From positions 1,116,001 to 1,180,000 of the forward strand of contig NZ_CP093313.1 in NCBI RefSeq assembly GCF_025264625.1: DNA of 64,000 bases. Reading direction: 5' to 3'. How positions within the stretch are numbered: the stretch's first letter is position 1; every line of letters begins with the position of its first letter. The DNA comes from Occallatibacter riparius (lineage in GTDB: Bacteria; Acidobacteriota; Terriglobia; Terriglobales; Acidobacteriaceae). This document shows positions 38,035 through 46,810 of this stretch, in pieces. The notes under the pieces are model-generated. The model made no database searches and was not told the DNA's origin. It saw nothing but the letters and a program-made list of their open reading frames with translations. The position numbers and the translations under genes were made by a program.

Positions 38035-38148
38035 ATGGATATGGACTGACGGATTCGGGGTCTCCGCGAAGGAACTGTTCGGACAAGTAAGTGCAGTCTG
38101 AAGCCAATTTCGCGTCGAGTCGCCTCGTGAGCGTGCTCCCTGGAGAGA

Positions 38149-38430
38149 ATGGAGTGTACTAGTGTGAACAAGAATGATGTTAATGAGAGCTACTTAATTA
38201 TTATTGGAGATTTGTTGTATACGAACCAGTTACTTCGGGACGCAAATGCCTCGAAGGACGAGGCGATCGAATTGATCATCAGTCATTTGAAAAATGCGGC
38301 TACAACCGCTTGCTCGTGTGGTGTTGCCGATCAACTAACTTTTATTCGGAATACGATCAAGGATCGGGATCTTGAGGTAGCACGTCGAAAGAGGTACTGC
38401 TTCAGCGAATTCTTCAATATCGCGAAATAA
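38149..38430 (+). CDS. Hypothetical protein, AT-rich
   Basis: I do not recognise this product of up to 93 residues. It is predicted mostly helical (ESYLIIIGDLLYTNQLLRDA; KDEAIELIISHLKNAATTAC) with a CSC motif near residue 57. The DNA is distinctly more AT-rich than its neighbours, which suggests a different origin. Two starts are possible: ATG at 38149, very close to GGAG, or GTG at 38164, nine bases after another GGAG. It has no signal peptide and no functional neighbours. Confidence 0.5.
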   Translation: MECTSVNKNDVNESYLIIIGDLLYTNQLLRDANASKDEAIELIISHLKNAATTACSCGVADQLTFIRNTIKDRDLEVARRKRYCFSEFFNIAK

Positions 38431-38603
38431 CCGATCGAGAATGCAGCAAAATCCCTTGGGGCGCGGCGATCAGAGCTGCAGAAAAGTAGAGGTCAACTCC
38501 TATGATTTCGGGTGTTTCTGAATCATAATGCACGGCCTAACATAACCTATAACGCGCCCTCGTTTGACGGCGGTAGAGCGACCCATTAGGAGAAGACATT
38601 CCT

Positions 38604-38684
38604 ATGAAACTGAGATGGGACGGCAACAAAGGACAGAGAGACTATCTTGAAGGCAAGAAATCGACACAGAGAGGTGACCGATGA
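38604..38684 (+). CDS. Short upstream ORF overlapping the MDR oxidoreductase start
   Basis: A 26-codon ORF (MKLRWDGNKGQRDYLEGKKS, then T-Q-R-G-D-R) ends in a TGA that overlaps the ATG of the oxidoreductase (ATGA). AGGAG lies eleven bases before its ATG. Eight of 26 residues are Lys or Arg. It could be a translational coupler or the tail of a deleted gene. Confidence 0.35.
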   Translation: MKLRWDGNKGQRDYLEGKKSTQRGDR

Positions 38685-39598
38685 AGGCAATGGTGGTGAC
38701 AGATCAGGCCGCAGGAAGGGGCGGGGTAAAGCTGGTGGAACGACCCGAGCCGCAGGCATCGATAAACGATGTCCTCATCAAGATCCATGCGTCGGGATTC
38801 ACAGGGGATGAGTTGACGTGGCCCTCGACCTGGACCGACCGCGTGGGCCGTGACCGTACCCCTTCAATTCCCGGACACGAACTAGCCGGAGTGGTCACCG
38901 CTCTCGGCTATGGAACGACGGGCCTGTCGATTGGACAAAGGGTTTTCGGTCTCACGGACTGGTATCGTGACGGCACACTGGCGGAGTACGTGGCCGTCGA
39001 GGCTCGCGACCTTGCGCCGCTGCCGAGCGACGTTGACTTCACTGTGGCAGCCGCCCTCGTGATGCCCGGCTTAACCGCGTGGCAGGGGCTGTTTGAGCAC
39101 GGTCGACTTACGGCCGGGCAGAGCGTTCTCGTACACGGTGCAGCCGGTGTAGTGGGTTCGATGGCGAGCCAACTCGCGCGTGATGCCGGCGCGTACGTCA
39201 TCGGGACCGGGCACGGGAGCGCTCGTCAGACAGCTCTCGACTTCGGCGCACAAGAATTCGTCGACCTCGATAAGGATGCCCTAGAAGACATCGGGGAAGT
39301 CGATCTGGTTTTCGATGTCCTCGGCGGCGATATCGCGAAACGGTCTGCAGGCGTCGTTCGCGCCGGAGGCACGCTGGTGACGGTCACCGGCCCGACCGAG
39401 GCGCGGCCCTCTCACGGCCAGGTTATCGACTTCGTCGTCGTATCTGATCGCGCTCAATTGGGTGAACTCGTCCAGCGGGTCCGGAATGGTCGGTTGCGGA
39501 CGAATATCGGCAACCTAGCCTCCCTCGACGATGCCGTTGCCGCCTTCAACCGGACCGAACGGATCAGGGGAAAGACGATCATCCGCGTTCATCCATGA
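38681..39598 (+). CDS. Zinc-independent MDR oxidoreductase (NADPH:quinone-reductase-like)
   Basis: The 305-residue product has a GroES-like N-terminal domain (IPGHELAGVVTALG) and a Rossmann domain with the nucleotide loop GAAGVVGSMASQLARDAGA. It lacks the cysteine and histidine zinc ligands of alcohol dehydrogenases, so it belongs with quinone oxidoreductase-like medium-chain reductases that reduce enones or quinones with NADPH. The ATG at 38681 has AGAGAGGTGA just upstream and overlaps a short ORF. It is a cytosolic one-enzyme unit. Higher GC than neighbouring DNA and an actinobacteria-like reading suggest possible transfer, but this is an impression only. Confidence 0.85.
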   Translation: MKAMVVTDQAAGRGGVKLVERPEPQASINDVLIKIHASGFTGDELTWPSTWTDRVGRDRTPSIPGHELAGVVTALGYGTTGLSIGQRVFGLTDWYRDGTLAEYVAVEARDLAPLPSDVDFTVAAALVMPGLTAWQGLFEHGRLTAGQSVLVHGAAGVVGSMASQLARDAGAYVIGTGHGSARQTALDFGAQEFVDLDKDALEDIGEVDLVFDVLGGDIAKRSAGVVRAGGTLVTVTGPTEARPSHGQVIDFVVVSDRAQLGELVQRVRNGRLRTNIGNLASLDDAVAAFNRTERIRGKTIIRVHP

Positions 39599-40118
39599 GG
39601 ACTTGGGGATTCCCCATCTCCCACGGCTGTTATCTTCCGCGGATTTCTGCGAATGGTGCTTGAGCATCGTATATGCGTTAAGCACCTCGTCAGATCCTGT
39701 TTATGGATAATTGCGCCAAAAACTCGTGTTCAACATGCCAAGTGTCCTTGGGGGGGAACAGACTGCGATAGACCAGGATCTCCAAGGAATAGCCGACACC
39801 AATCCCTTGCGCACAGCGGCTACGAGATGGCGTTGCGGTTTCTACGGGTGAATCAAATGTTGATCGAATCCCCATTAACGAGTTGACATCCTAAGGCGCG
39901 ATCGATGTCGTAGCCCAAGGCGAGCCAGCTCGCTTGCAATGAGTTGGGAACACGTCCCACGTACCACGAATGACGTTCCCCGGACGTGAAGCTTAGAGAA
40001 GGCAACTTAAGCGGTCAACGAGTACTGAGCGCACCCCGCTAATTAGCGGCCGACAACACTTGGCGGAAGTTCTGACGTTCACAGGAGATCAAACCATATC
40101 AACCTACCCGGAGACGAC
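39599..40118. other. Intergenic stretch upstream of the RND operon
   Basis: About 520 bases with no supported gene. It should hold the RND operon promoter. No regulator gene adjoins the pump, so the operator and its repressor remain unidentified. Confidence 0.45.
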
Positions 40119-41351
40119 ATGGATAGCACTATCACAAATAACACGGCGGAATCCGGAACCGGCGGAGGCTCCGCCAGACACGCACGAAAGCTTTACGCGG
40201 GCATTGCAGCTCTGGCCTTGGTTGCTGTGGCCATTGTGGCCTTCGGATCGAAATCATCTCGCGAAGCGCCTGTTGCGGCAGCCGTCCCCGCAAACGTAGT
40301 CACAGTCGCTCAGGCGCTGGAACGTGATCTTCACGGACGCCTGCAGTTCTTGGGACAGTTCTCGCCTGTGGACCAGGTCGAATTGCGAGCGCAGGTCGGG
40401 GGCATTCTCACCTATATCGGCTTCAAGGATGGGGATATAGTCCGAAAGGGCGCGCTCCTGTTCACAATTGATCCAACTCCTTACCGGATCAAATTTGACG
40501 AGAGCACCGCTCAAGTTGCCACGGCTCGGGCGAGACTCGAACTGGCAAAGACCGAACTCGCCCGCGCTCAGACCCTACAAAAAACAGATGCCGGAACTCT
40601 TGAGAATGTCGAGCAACGTTTTGCGGAGCAAAGATCCGCCGAGGCGGCATTGGACGAGGCCGAAGCGCGGTTCCGCGACGCGAAATTCGACCTCGATCGA
40701 ACCCAGGTGTATGCACCATTCTCGGGGCGTATGGGAACGCACCTCATTTCAGTGGGGAATCTTGTCTCAGGAAACCGAGGCGGCGGAGGCTCCACCACGC
40801 CCCTAGCGACCATCGTCTCAATCGATCCGATCTATCTCAATTTCGACATGAGTGAGGGTGACTACCTCAATTTTCAGCGCGACAGGTCGTCGAAGAAAAG
40901 CGTGTTGGGGAACAGGGTTGATATCGCATTGAGCGATGAGGATCAGTTCGTGCGCAAGGGCACATTGAACTTCCTTGATAACAGCCTAAACCGTGCGAGT
41001 GGCACCATCCACGCCCGCGCCACTGTGCCCAATCCAGATTCGTTCTTGACTCCGGGGGAGTTCGGTCGTGTTCGAGTGAACCTCCAATCATCACACCGAG
41101 CGCTACTTGTTCCCGACGCCGCAGTATCTGTGGATCAGACGGATCGCGTGGTTCTAGTTGCTGGAGAGGATGGTGTACTGAAAGAAAAGAAGGTGCAAAC
41201 AGGCGGTCTGCGTTACGGATTGCGTGTGATCTATTCGGGACTTGCTCCTTCGGACCGAGTTGTGATCGGAGGACCGCCGGTAACACCAGGGACAAAGGTA
41301 TCGACCAAGATAGGCACGATTCTTGCTGGTTCAGATGAAGGGAGCAACTAG
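40119..41351 (+). CDS. RND efflux periplasmic adaptor (membrane fusion protein)
   Basis: The 410-residue adaptor has one N-terminal transmembrane anchor (residues 26-43) instead of a lipobox. A biotinyl-lipoyl-like half (VELRAQVGGILTYIGFKDGD), a coiled-coil hairpin (about 125-185) and a beta-barrel with membrane-proximal domain (PDAAVSVDQTDRVVLVAGED) follow. It links the inner-membrane pump to the outer-membrane channel in HAE1-type multidrug efflux. GGAG lies about eight bases before the ATG. It ends seven bases before the pump start, forming a two-gene operon that encodes the whole tripartite system because pump and channel are fused. Confidence 0.95.
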   Translation: MDSTITNNTAESGTGGGSARHARKLYAGIAALALVAVAIVAFGSKSSREAPVAAAVPANVVTVAQALERDLHGRLQFLGQFSPVDQVELRAQVGGILTYIGFKDGDIVRKGALLFTIDPTPYRIKFDESTAQVATARARLELAKTELARAQTLQKTDAGTLENVEQRFAEQRSAEAALDEAEARFRDAKFDLDRTQVYAPFSGRMGTHLISVGNLVSGNRGGGGSTTPLATIVSIDPIYLNFDMSEGDYLNFQRDRSSKKSVLGNRVDIALSDEDQFVRKGTLNFLDNSLNRASGTIHARATVPNPDSFLTPGEFGRVRVNLQSSHRALLVPDAAVSVDQTDRVVLVAGEDGVLKEKKVQTGGLRYGLRVIYSGLAPSDRVVIGGPPVTPGTKVSTKIGTILAGSDEGSN

Positions 41352-41358
41352 AACAGCC

Positions 41359-44300
41359 ATGATGCTTGCTCATTTCTTCATCGAACATCCGCGTTTTGCG
41401 ATTGTTCTCAATGTGTTCATTGTATTGGCCGGATTAGCGACCATGTTCTCGTTGCCCGTCACGCAGTATCCAAACATTGTTCCCCCGACGATCAAGGTCA
41501 CGACACTATATCCCGGTGCTTCCGCGGATGTTATTGCTCGTACCGTTGCAACGCCGCTTGAACAGGCTATCAACGGTGTGGAAGGCATGGAGTATATCAG
41601 CAGCCAGTCCACAGGCAATGGGCAGCTTACGATCACCATTATCTTCACAATCGGAAGCAATGCTGACAATGACCTGCTGCTTACCCAAACACGCGTACAG
41701 AATACACTCGCGCGCTTGCCTCAGGAAGTTCAGCTTCAAGGCGTGCAGGTGAAGAAGACGATCGATGACCTCCTGCTAGCCGTACACGCCTATTCGCCGG
41801 ATGGCTCGCGTTCGCCTCAATACATTTCTAATTACATGATCCACATTCGGGATGAAATTGCTCGCCTGCCCGGTGTCGCAGATTTTCTATTGTTCGGCGA
41901 TCGGCAATACGCCATGCGTATCTGGATCGACCCGGATAAGGCCGCCGCATACAACATCAGTGCGACTGAGATTCTTGCAGCGCTTCGCGCACAGAATGCC
42001 CAAATATCGGCAGGCGTTTTGAATCAGCCGCCGGTAACGACGAAAGGCGCTTATCAATTTAACATCGAAGCGTTGGGACGTCTCCGCACTCCTCAGCAGT
42101 TCGAGGATGTGATTGTGAAAACGGACGCCCAAGGCCGCATTACCAGAATTCGCGACATTGGCCGTGCTGAAGTTGGCGCCGCGGACTACAACTCATTGGC
42201 GTATGCAGATAGATACCCGAGTGCCCAATGGGTGGTAGTTCCAACACCGGACGCAAATGCCGTGAGACTGGAAAACACGATCTGGAGGCGAATGGCCGAA
42301 CTCAAGAAGACATTCCCGCCAGGTGTGGACTACTTGAAGATCTACGATCCCGCCACATTCGTGAGTCAGTCGATCAACGAAGTCATCGTAACGGTCTTTA
42401 TTGCCATAATACTCGTTGTTTTGGTCGTCTATATCTTTCTTCAGAGTTGGCGCGCCACGATCATTCCTGTCGTAGCAATTCCGGTCTCACTGATAGGCAC
42501 ATTCTCGATGTTGACGATACTGGGCGGGTCAGTCAACAACCTGTCTCTGTTCGGATTGGTGCTTGCCGTCGGTATCGTCGTCGACGACGCCATAGTGGTG
42601 GTTGAGAATGTTGAGCGCAACATGGCGCGAGGCATATCGCCACGTGACGCCGCACACGAGACAATGACCGAGGTGTCAACCGCGCTCATTGCAATTGCCT
42701 TGACGCTCTGTGCAGTCTTCGTCCCAGTCGCCTTCATCTCGGGCATCCCGGGACTATTCTTCAAGCAGTTCGCAATCACGATCGCTGGTTCGACGATCAT
42801 TTCCTGTTTTGTTTCGCTTACTCTCAGCCCGGCGCTTTGTGCAATCCTTTTGAAGCCACATGACGAGGGATGCCTGCACTGCGAGCCGACAGGGCTCACC
42901 TCACTGCTTCGCCCCTTTTTCGATAGATTCAACAGGGCATTCGATTGGTTGTCGAGAAGTTACGGCAATCTGACGAGCCGCTTTGTTCAGATAACCGGAG
43001 TAATGTTTCTGATCTACCTCGCTTTAATCGGCCTGACAGGTCTCCGCATGTTTCGGATGCCCACCGGTTTTATCCCCCAGCAGGACGTCGGGTATCTTGT
43101 ACTCGTCTGCCAGCTACCTCCGGGATCGAGCCTGGAACGAACCGATGAAGTCGTTCGCCATGTGAATGAAATCGCGCTGAAGACATACGGAATCAAACAC
43201 ACGTCCGCAAACCCTGGATTAGATATAACGACGAATACAATCGCTCCGAACGTTGGCACGGTCTTCATCACGTTACCATCGCTTTTTGGAGAGCACCTGA
43301 AGGGCGTCAATGCCGCGTCCATGGTGGCGACCCTCCGCAAGGAGTTTGCTGGTTTCAAAGGCGCGAACATTCTTGTGGTGAACCCGCCAGCGGTAAAGGG
43401 ACTTGGCACGGCCGGCGGATTCAAAATGATGCTTGAAGATCGCGCCGAATTGGGCCCTCAAGCCCTTGCGAACGCGACGAACAAACTCGTTGCCGCGGCT
43501 AGGAAGGATCCCGGATTTGCCGCCGTCTTCACACTCTACAACGCTGGGTCTCCGAGCGTTTATGCGGATATCGATCGCGAGAAAGCTGAGAAGGTCGGCC
43601 TTTCCACCGCCGATGTCTTCCCGACTCTTGAGCTGTATCTAGGATCACAGTATGTGAACGATTTCAATCTCCTGGGACGCACCTATCCGGTCTTTGTGCA
43701 GGGCGATCAACAATTTCGTCAGACCCCGGAGGAGATCGCACGATTGAAGGTTCGTAACGCAACGGGCGAAATGGTGCCAATAGGCACAGTGGCGACTTTC
43801 AAAGAGAGGACCACCCCTTACCGTATTCCTCGCTATAACCTCTATCCCGCCTCGGAAGTGATGGGAGAGGCCGCTCCGGGTGTGTCGTCCGGAGAAGCGC
43901 TCAAACGCATCGAGAAGTTCGCCAAGGAGAATCTTCCCCCCGGTATTACCTTCGAATGGACGGACCTAGCGTACCAGCAATCTAAGACAGGTATCCCAAC
44001 AGCTGCAATCTTCGGTGCTTCGGCACTATTTGTGTTCCTGGTGCTTGCTGCACAGTACGAAAGTTGGAAGATCCCTCTGGCGATCGTGCTGATCGTACCG
44101 ATGTGCCTTCTCGCGGCAACGACGGGGCTCAATCTTCGAACATTGCCGATTGACATTCTCGCGCAGATCGGCTTTGTTGTGCTGCTCGGCTTGGCTGCCA
44201 AAAACGCGATCCTGATCGTCGAATTCGCCAAACAGCGGCAAGATCATGATGGGGTGAATCCTCAGGAAGCGGCTGTGCATTCGGCCCATGTGCGTCTTCG

Positions 44301-45951
44301 GCCAATCCTGATGACATCTATTGCTTTCATCGCAGGCGTGGGGCCGCTTACAGCTGCCCATGGCGCCGGCGCGGAAATGAGGCAATCGCTTGGAACGACA
44401 GTATTTTTCGGAATGCTAGGCGTGACCATCTTTGGACTCCTATTTACCCCAGCCTTCTATGTGCTCGTGCGAAAAAGCAAGGTCAAGACAGAACGGGCGA
44501 CCCAAGCAACCTCTCTGACGACCGCAGCGGGTCTCCTATTGTTGCTGACTACATTTCTCCAGGGCTGCTCCGTTGGCCCGAAGTACAAGGCTCCCCAGCC
44601 GCCCGGATCGGAGCTTGCTCTTTTTCACAACAAATTGGAAGTGCCGAATTCCCACGACACGCCCGCTCCATCGCTCGACCAGTGGTGGACCGGGTTCAAG
44701 GATCCGATGCTCGTGACGATCGTGCAGCGGACCTTGAGTCAGAACCTTGATCTCGCCGCATCGCTCGAACGAGTCAACCAGGCCCGGGCCATTGCTGCAG
44801 GGGCTGGGGCAAGACTGTTTCCGACTGGGGAACTCGACGCCTCCGCAACTGCCATCCATCAAAGCCTGGAGGGAAATCTAGGCAACATTGCCCGCAATGA
44901 CCCAGCTTTTAGAAGGAACATTCACGAATACACAATTGGGACGGCCGCGAGTTGGGAACTCGATGTGGCGGGCGGGATTCGGCACAACGCCGCGGCGGCT
45001 CGAGACGAAGTGCAAGCTGCCGAGGCGAACCGGATCGGGAGCCGTATCATCATTGCCGCTGACGCTGCCGACGCCTATTTGCAGGTCCGTGGCTATCAGG
45101 CTCGAATCGCAATTGCAAAAGCCCAGATCGAAACGGACGAACATCTTCTAAAACTCGTGCAGGACCGCTTCGATGCCGGCGCTGCGACGAAGCGTGAGAT
45201 CGAACAATCGCAAGCTCTCTTGCAGCAGGCCCGCTCCACGCTTCCGACGCTTCAATTGGCCCTCGAGAAGCAGTTGAATCGTCTAGACGTCTTGGAGGGT
45301 GTGCAGCCCGGCACTTACGCACACGAGCTCGATAGTTTGACGCCGGTACCATCCATTCCCGGAATCGCTAATCAGGAACCGACAGATGTTCTGCGCCGCC
45401 GGCCAGACATCATCGCAGCCGAGAGGCGGCTCGCCGCCTCGAACGAGCGCATAGGAGTAGCCATTGCTGAGTACTATCCGAAGATTTCTCTAGCGGGCGT
45501 CCTTGGCTTCGACAGTCTTAACTCGGGAAGTCTGTTCACTTCAGGTGGTTTCCAGCCTGCTGCTGTCGCGGGTTTGCGGTGGAGACTTTTCGACTTCGGC
45601 CGCGTGACTGCAGAAGTCAATCAAGCTCGGGGCATAAATGCGGAGGCACTTGTCGACTATAGGCAGGCTGTGCTGAAGGCCGCCGAGGATGTTGAAAACG
45701 CGCTTGCATCGCTCTCCGAGACCGAAGCTTACAGCGTGGAGGTTCAAGCCGAGGTGCTGTCGTTGAAACGCGCCCGCGATCTCTCACAAGATGCTTATCG
45801 GGCTGGGTCGATCACCCTTACTGATGTTTTAGATGCTGATCGTCAGCTGCTAACGGCGCAGGATCAATTGGCCGCAAGTCGAGCCGATGCAGCACGCGCT
45901 GCCGTAGGTGTGTTCCGTTCGTTCGGAGGTGGTTGGCAACCTCCGAAGTAG
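41359..45951 (+). CDS. Fused RND (HAE1) efflux pump + NodT-type outer-membrane lipoprotein channel
   Basis: One uninterrupted frame of 1530 codons encodes two membrane proteins. Residues 1 to about 1050 are an HAE1-type proton-driven pump: first TM helix FAIVLNVFIVLAGLATMF, proton-relay motif GIVVDDAIVVVENVER in TM4, and the usual second half ending in YVLVRKSKVK. From about 1055 a signal-like hydrophobic stretch with lipobox FLQGC (Cys near 1070) opens an outer-membrane factor of the NodT/TolC type (SVGPKYKAP, two repeats to 1530). No ATG lies at the junction and no ribosome site precedes the nearby GTG codons, so a single polypeptide is the literal reading. Proteolysis at the buried signal peptide would give two products. 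The start is provisional: ATGs at 41335, 41359 and 41362 are in frame. Confidence 0.9.
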   Translation: MMLAHFFIEHPRFAIVLNVFIVLAGLATMFSLPVTQYPNIVPPTIKVTTLYPGASADVIARTVATPLEQAINGVEGMEYISSQSTGNGQLTITIIFTIGSNADNDLLLTQTRVQNTLARLPQEVQLQGVQVKKTIDDLLLAVHAYSPDGSRSPQYISNYMIHIRDEIARLPGVADFLLFGDRQYAMRIWIDPDKAAAYNISATEILAALRAQNAQISAGVLNQPPVTTKGAYQFNIEALGRLRTPQQFEDVIVKTDAQGRITRIRDIGRAEVGAADYNSLAYADRYPSAQWVVVPTPDANAVRLENTIWRRMAELKKTFPPGVDYLKIYDPATFVSQSINEVIVTVFIAIILVVLVVYIFLQSWRATIIPVVAIPVSLIGTFSMLTILGGSVNNLSLFGLVLAVGIVVDDAIVVVENVERNMARGISPRDAAHETMTEVSTALIAIALTLCAVFVPVAFISGIPGLFFKQFAITIAGSTIISCFVSLTLSPALCAILLKPHDEGCLHCEPTGLTSLLRPFFDRFNRAFDWLSRSYGNLTSRFVQITGVMFLIYLALIGLTGLRMFRMPTGFIPQQDVGYLVLVCQLPPGSSLERTDEVVRHVNEIALKTYGIKHTSANPGLDITTNTIAPNVGTVFITLPSLFGEHLKGVNAASMVATLRKEFAGFKGANILVVNPPAVKGLGTAGGFKMMLEDRAELGPQALANATNKLVAAARKDPGFAAVFTLYNAGSPSVYADIDREKAEKVGLSTADVFPTLELYLGSQYVNDFNLLGRTYPVFVQGDQQFRQTPEEIARLKVRNATGEMVPIGTVATFKERTTPYRIPRYNLYPASEVMGEAAPGVSSGEALKRIEKFAKENLPPGITFEWTDLAYQQSKTGIPTAAIFGASALFVFLVLAAQYESWKIPLAIVLIVPMCLLAATTGLNLRTLPIDILAQIGFVVLLGLAAKNAILIVEFAKQRQDHDGVNPQEAAVHSAHVRLRPILMTSIAFIAGVGPLTAAHGAGAEMRQSLGTTVFFGMLGVTIFGLLFTPAFYVLVRKSKVKTERATQATSLTTAAGLLLLLTTFLQGCSVGPKYKAPQPPGSELALFHNKLEVPNSHDTPAPSLDQWWTGFKDPMLVTIVQRTLSQNLDLAASLERVNQARAIAAGAGARLFPTGELDASATAIHQSLEGNLGNIARNDPAFRRNIHEYTIGTAASWELDVAGGIRHNAAAARDEVQAAEANRIGSRIIIAADAADAYLQVRGYQARIAIAKAQIETDEHLLKLVQDRFDAGAATKREIEQSQALLQQARSTLPTLQLALEKQLNRLDVLEGVQPGTYAHELDSLTPVPSIPGIANQEPTDVLRRRPDIIAAERRLAASNERIGVAIAEYYPKISLAGVLGFDSLNSGSLFTSGGFQPAAVAGLRWRLFDFGRVTAEVNQARGINAEALVDYRQAVLKAAEDVENALASLSETEAYSVEVQAEVLSLKRARDLSQDAYRAGSITLTDVLDADRQLLTAQDQLAASRADAARAAVGVFRSFGGGWQPPK

Positions 45952-46152
45952 TGTTCGCGGTGATTTGGAGTTGACCTCATCCGTCTCGCCGTCTTTGTCT
46001 TACCGGAAGAGCTGAACTCTTCCCGGACCGCTGGAAGTTTAGCCATCCGCCAACTGCTCTGAGTCTGCAAGTTGCTGAAATCAGCAACTGCGTCGGATTT
46101 CTCATTTTCATACGGGAACTCCGCCACATCTCACAACGATCGGGAGAAGCGC

Positions 46153-46419
46153 ATGACGAATCTTGATCGAAAGAGACGCATGGAAACGGGGCCCGACTCC
46201 GCGGGACAAGGTGGGGCGACCCAGCAAATTTCGGACACTCCGATGGCAGATTTCGAAAGTGTGGAGGAGTTGTTAGAAGAAGGTAATGCATTTGAAGCGA
46301 ATGTCTTATACGGCGTCGAAACTGCGAGAGATCGAGGCATGTCAGAAGTGACCACTCACGAAGTTCCGGTGGACGATGTGCCAGGCGAATACCTGGGAAA
46401 CGACGAGCATCCAAGGTAG
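46153..46419 (+). CDS. Hypothetical acidic small protein
   Basis: The 88-residue product is acidic and probably largely disordered except for a helix near ADFESVEELLEEGNAFEANV. It has no signal peptide, membrane segment or cysteine. GGGAG lies six bases before the ATG at 46153. A long hairpin directly follows the stop, marking it as the end of a transcript. The middle block resembles small acidobacterial proteins of unknown function, but I cannot name a family. Confidence 0.55.
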   Translation: MTNLDRKRRMETGPDSAGQGGATQQISDTPMADFESVEELLEEGNAFEANVLYGVETARDRGMSEVTTHEVPVDDVPGEYLGNDEHPR

Positions 46420-46425
46420 GACTGC

Positions 46426-46458
46426 CATCCCCCCGTCTTCGGATGAAGGGGGTGGATG
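46426..46458 (+). terminator. Hairpin terminator candidate
   Basis: CATCC-c-CCC, a short mismatch, then CTTC pair with GAAG, GGG-t-GGATG around a GGAT loop, starting seven bases after a stop codon. The stem is long and GC-rich, but the following bases are only mildly T-rich. Confidence 0.5.
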
Positions 46459-46530
46459 AATTATCTCGAGTGGTGCGGATCGCTTGTGAGGACGTGGATG
46501 CCGCCTGCCGCCGGGTAGAAAGGTGGAAAT

Positions 46531-46743
46531 GTGGATACAAAATACCTTTCGGTTCTTTTCGCCGTCGTCCTTGTTGCCACAGGGATCATCGGTGAAGTCT
46601 CTGGTTTCCGGGCGTTCATCTGTTCCCGAAACGCTCATGGCCTCGGACGAAGATTAGTGCTGATTGTCGGCCCCTATCTGGCTGTGAGCGTTTTGCTCGC
46701 ATTTCTCCTGACGCGGCTCATAACGTTAGCACACCCCAGATAA
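46531..46743 (+). CDS. Small membrane protein of unknown function
   Basis: The 70-residue product has two transmembrane helices (KYLSVLFAVVLVATGIIG near residues 4-21, and LVLIVGPYLAVSVLLAFLLT near 42-61) separated by a short basic loop with one cysteine. The start is a GTG at 46531 after AAAGGTGG. It lies 67 bases before the DipZ-like gene and may be co-transcribed with it. No family recognised. Confidence 0.5.
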   Translation: MDTKYLSVLFAVVLVATGIIGEVSGFRAFICSRNAHGLGRRLVLIVGPYLAVSVLLAFLLTRLITLAHPR

Positions 46744-46810
46744 GTTGAGTGATGGCGGCAGCAGGCACCTCGTTTTGCTTCGCAGTCAGAGATTCGGAGG
46801 AACAAACGCG

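Noticed and set aside
38681..39598. MDR oxidoreductase as zinc alcohol dehydrogenase
   Set aside because: The Cys and His zinc ligands are absent, so the zinc-independent quinone-reductase group fits better.
39940..39985. Imperfect inverted repeat GGGAAC...GTTCCC in the RND upstream region
   Set aside because: Only six bases pair around a long loop and no second site is nearby.
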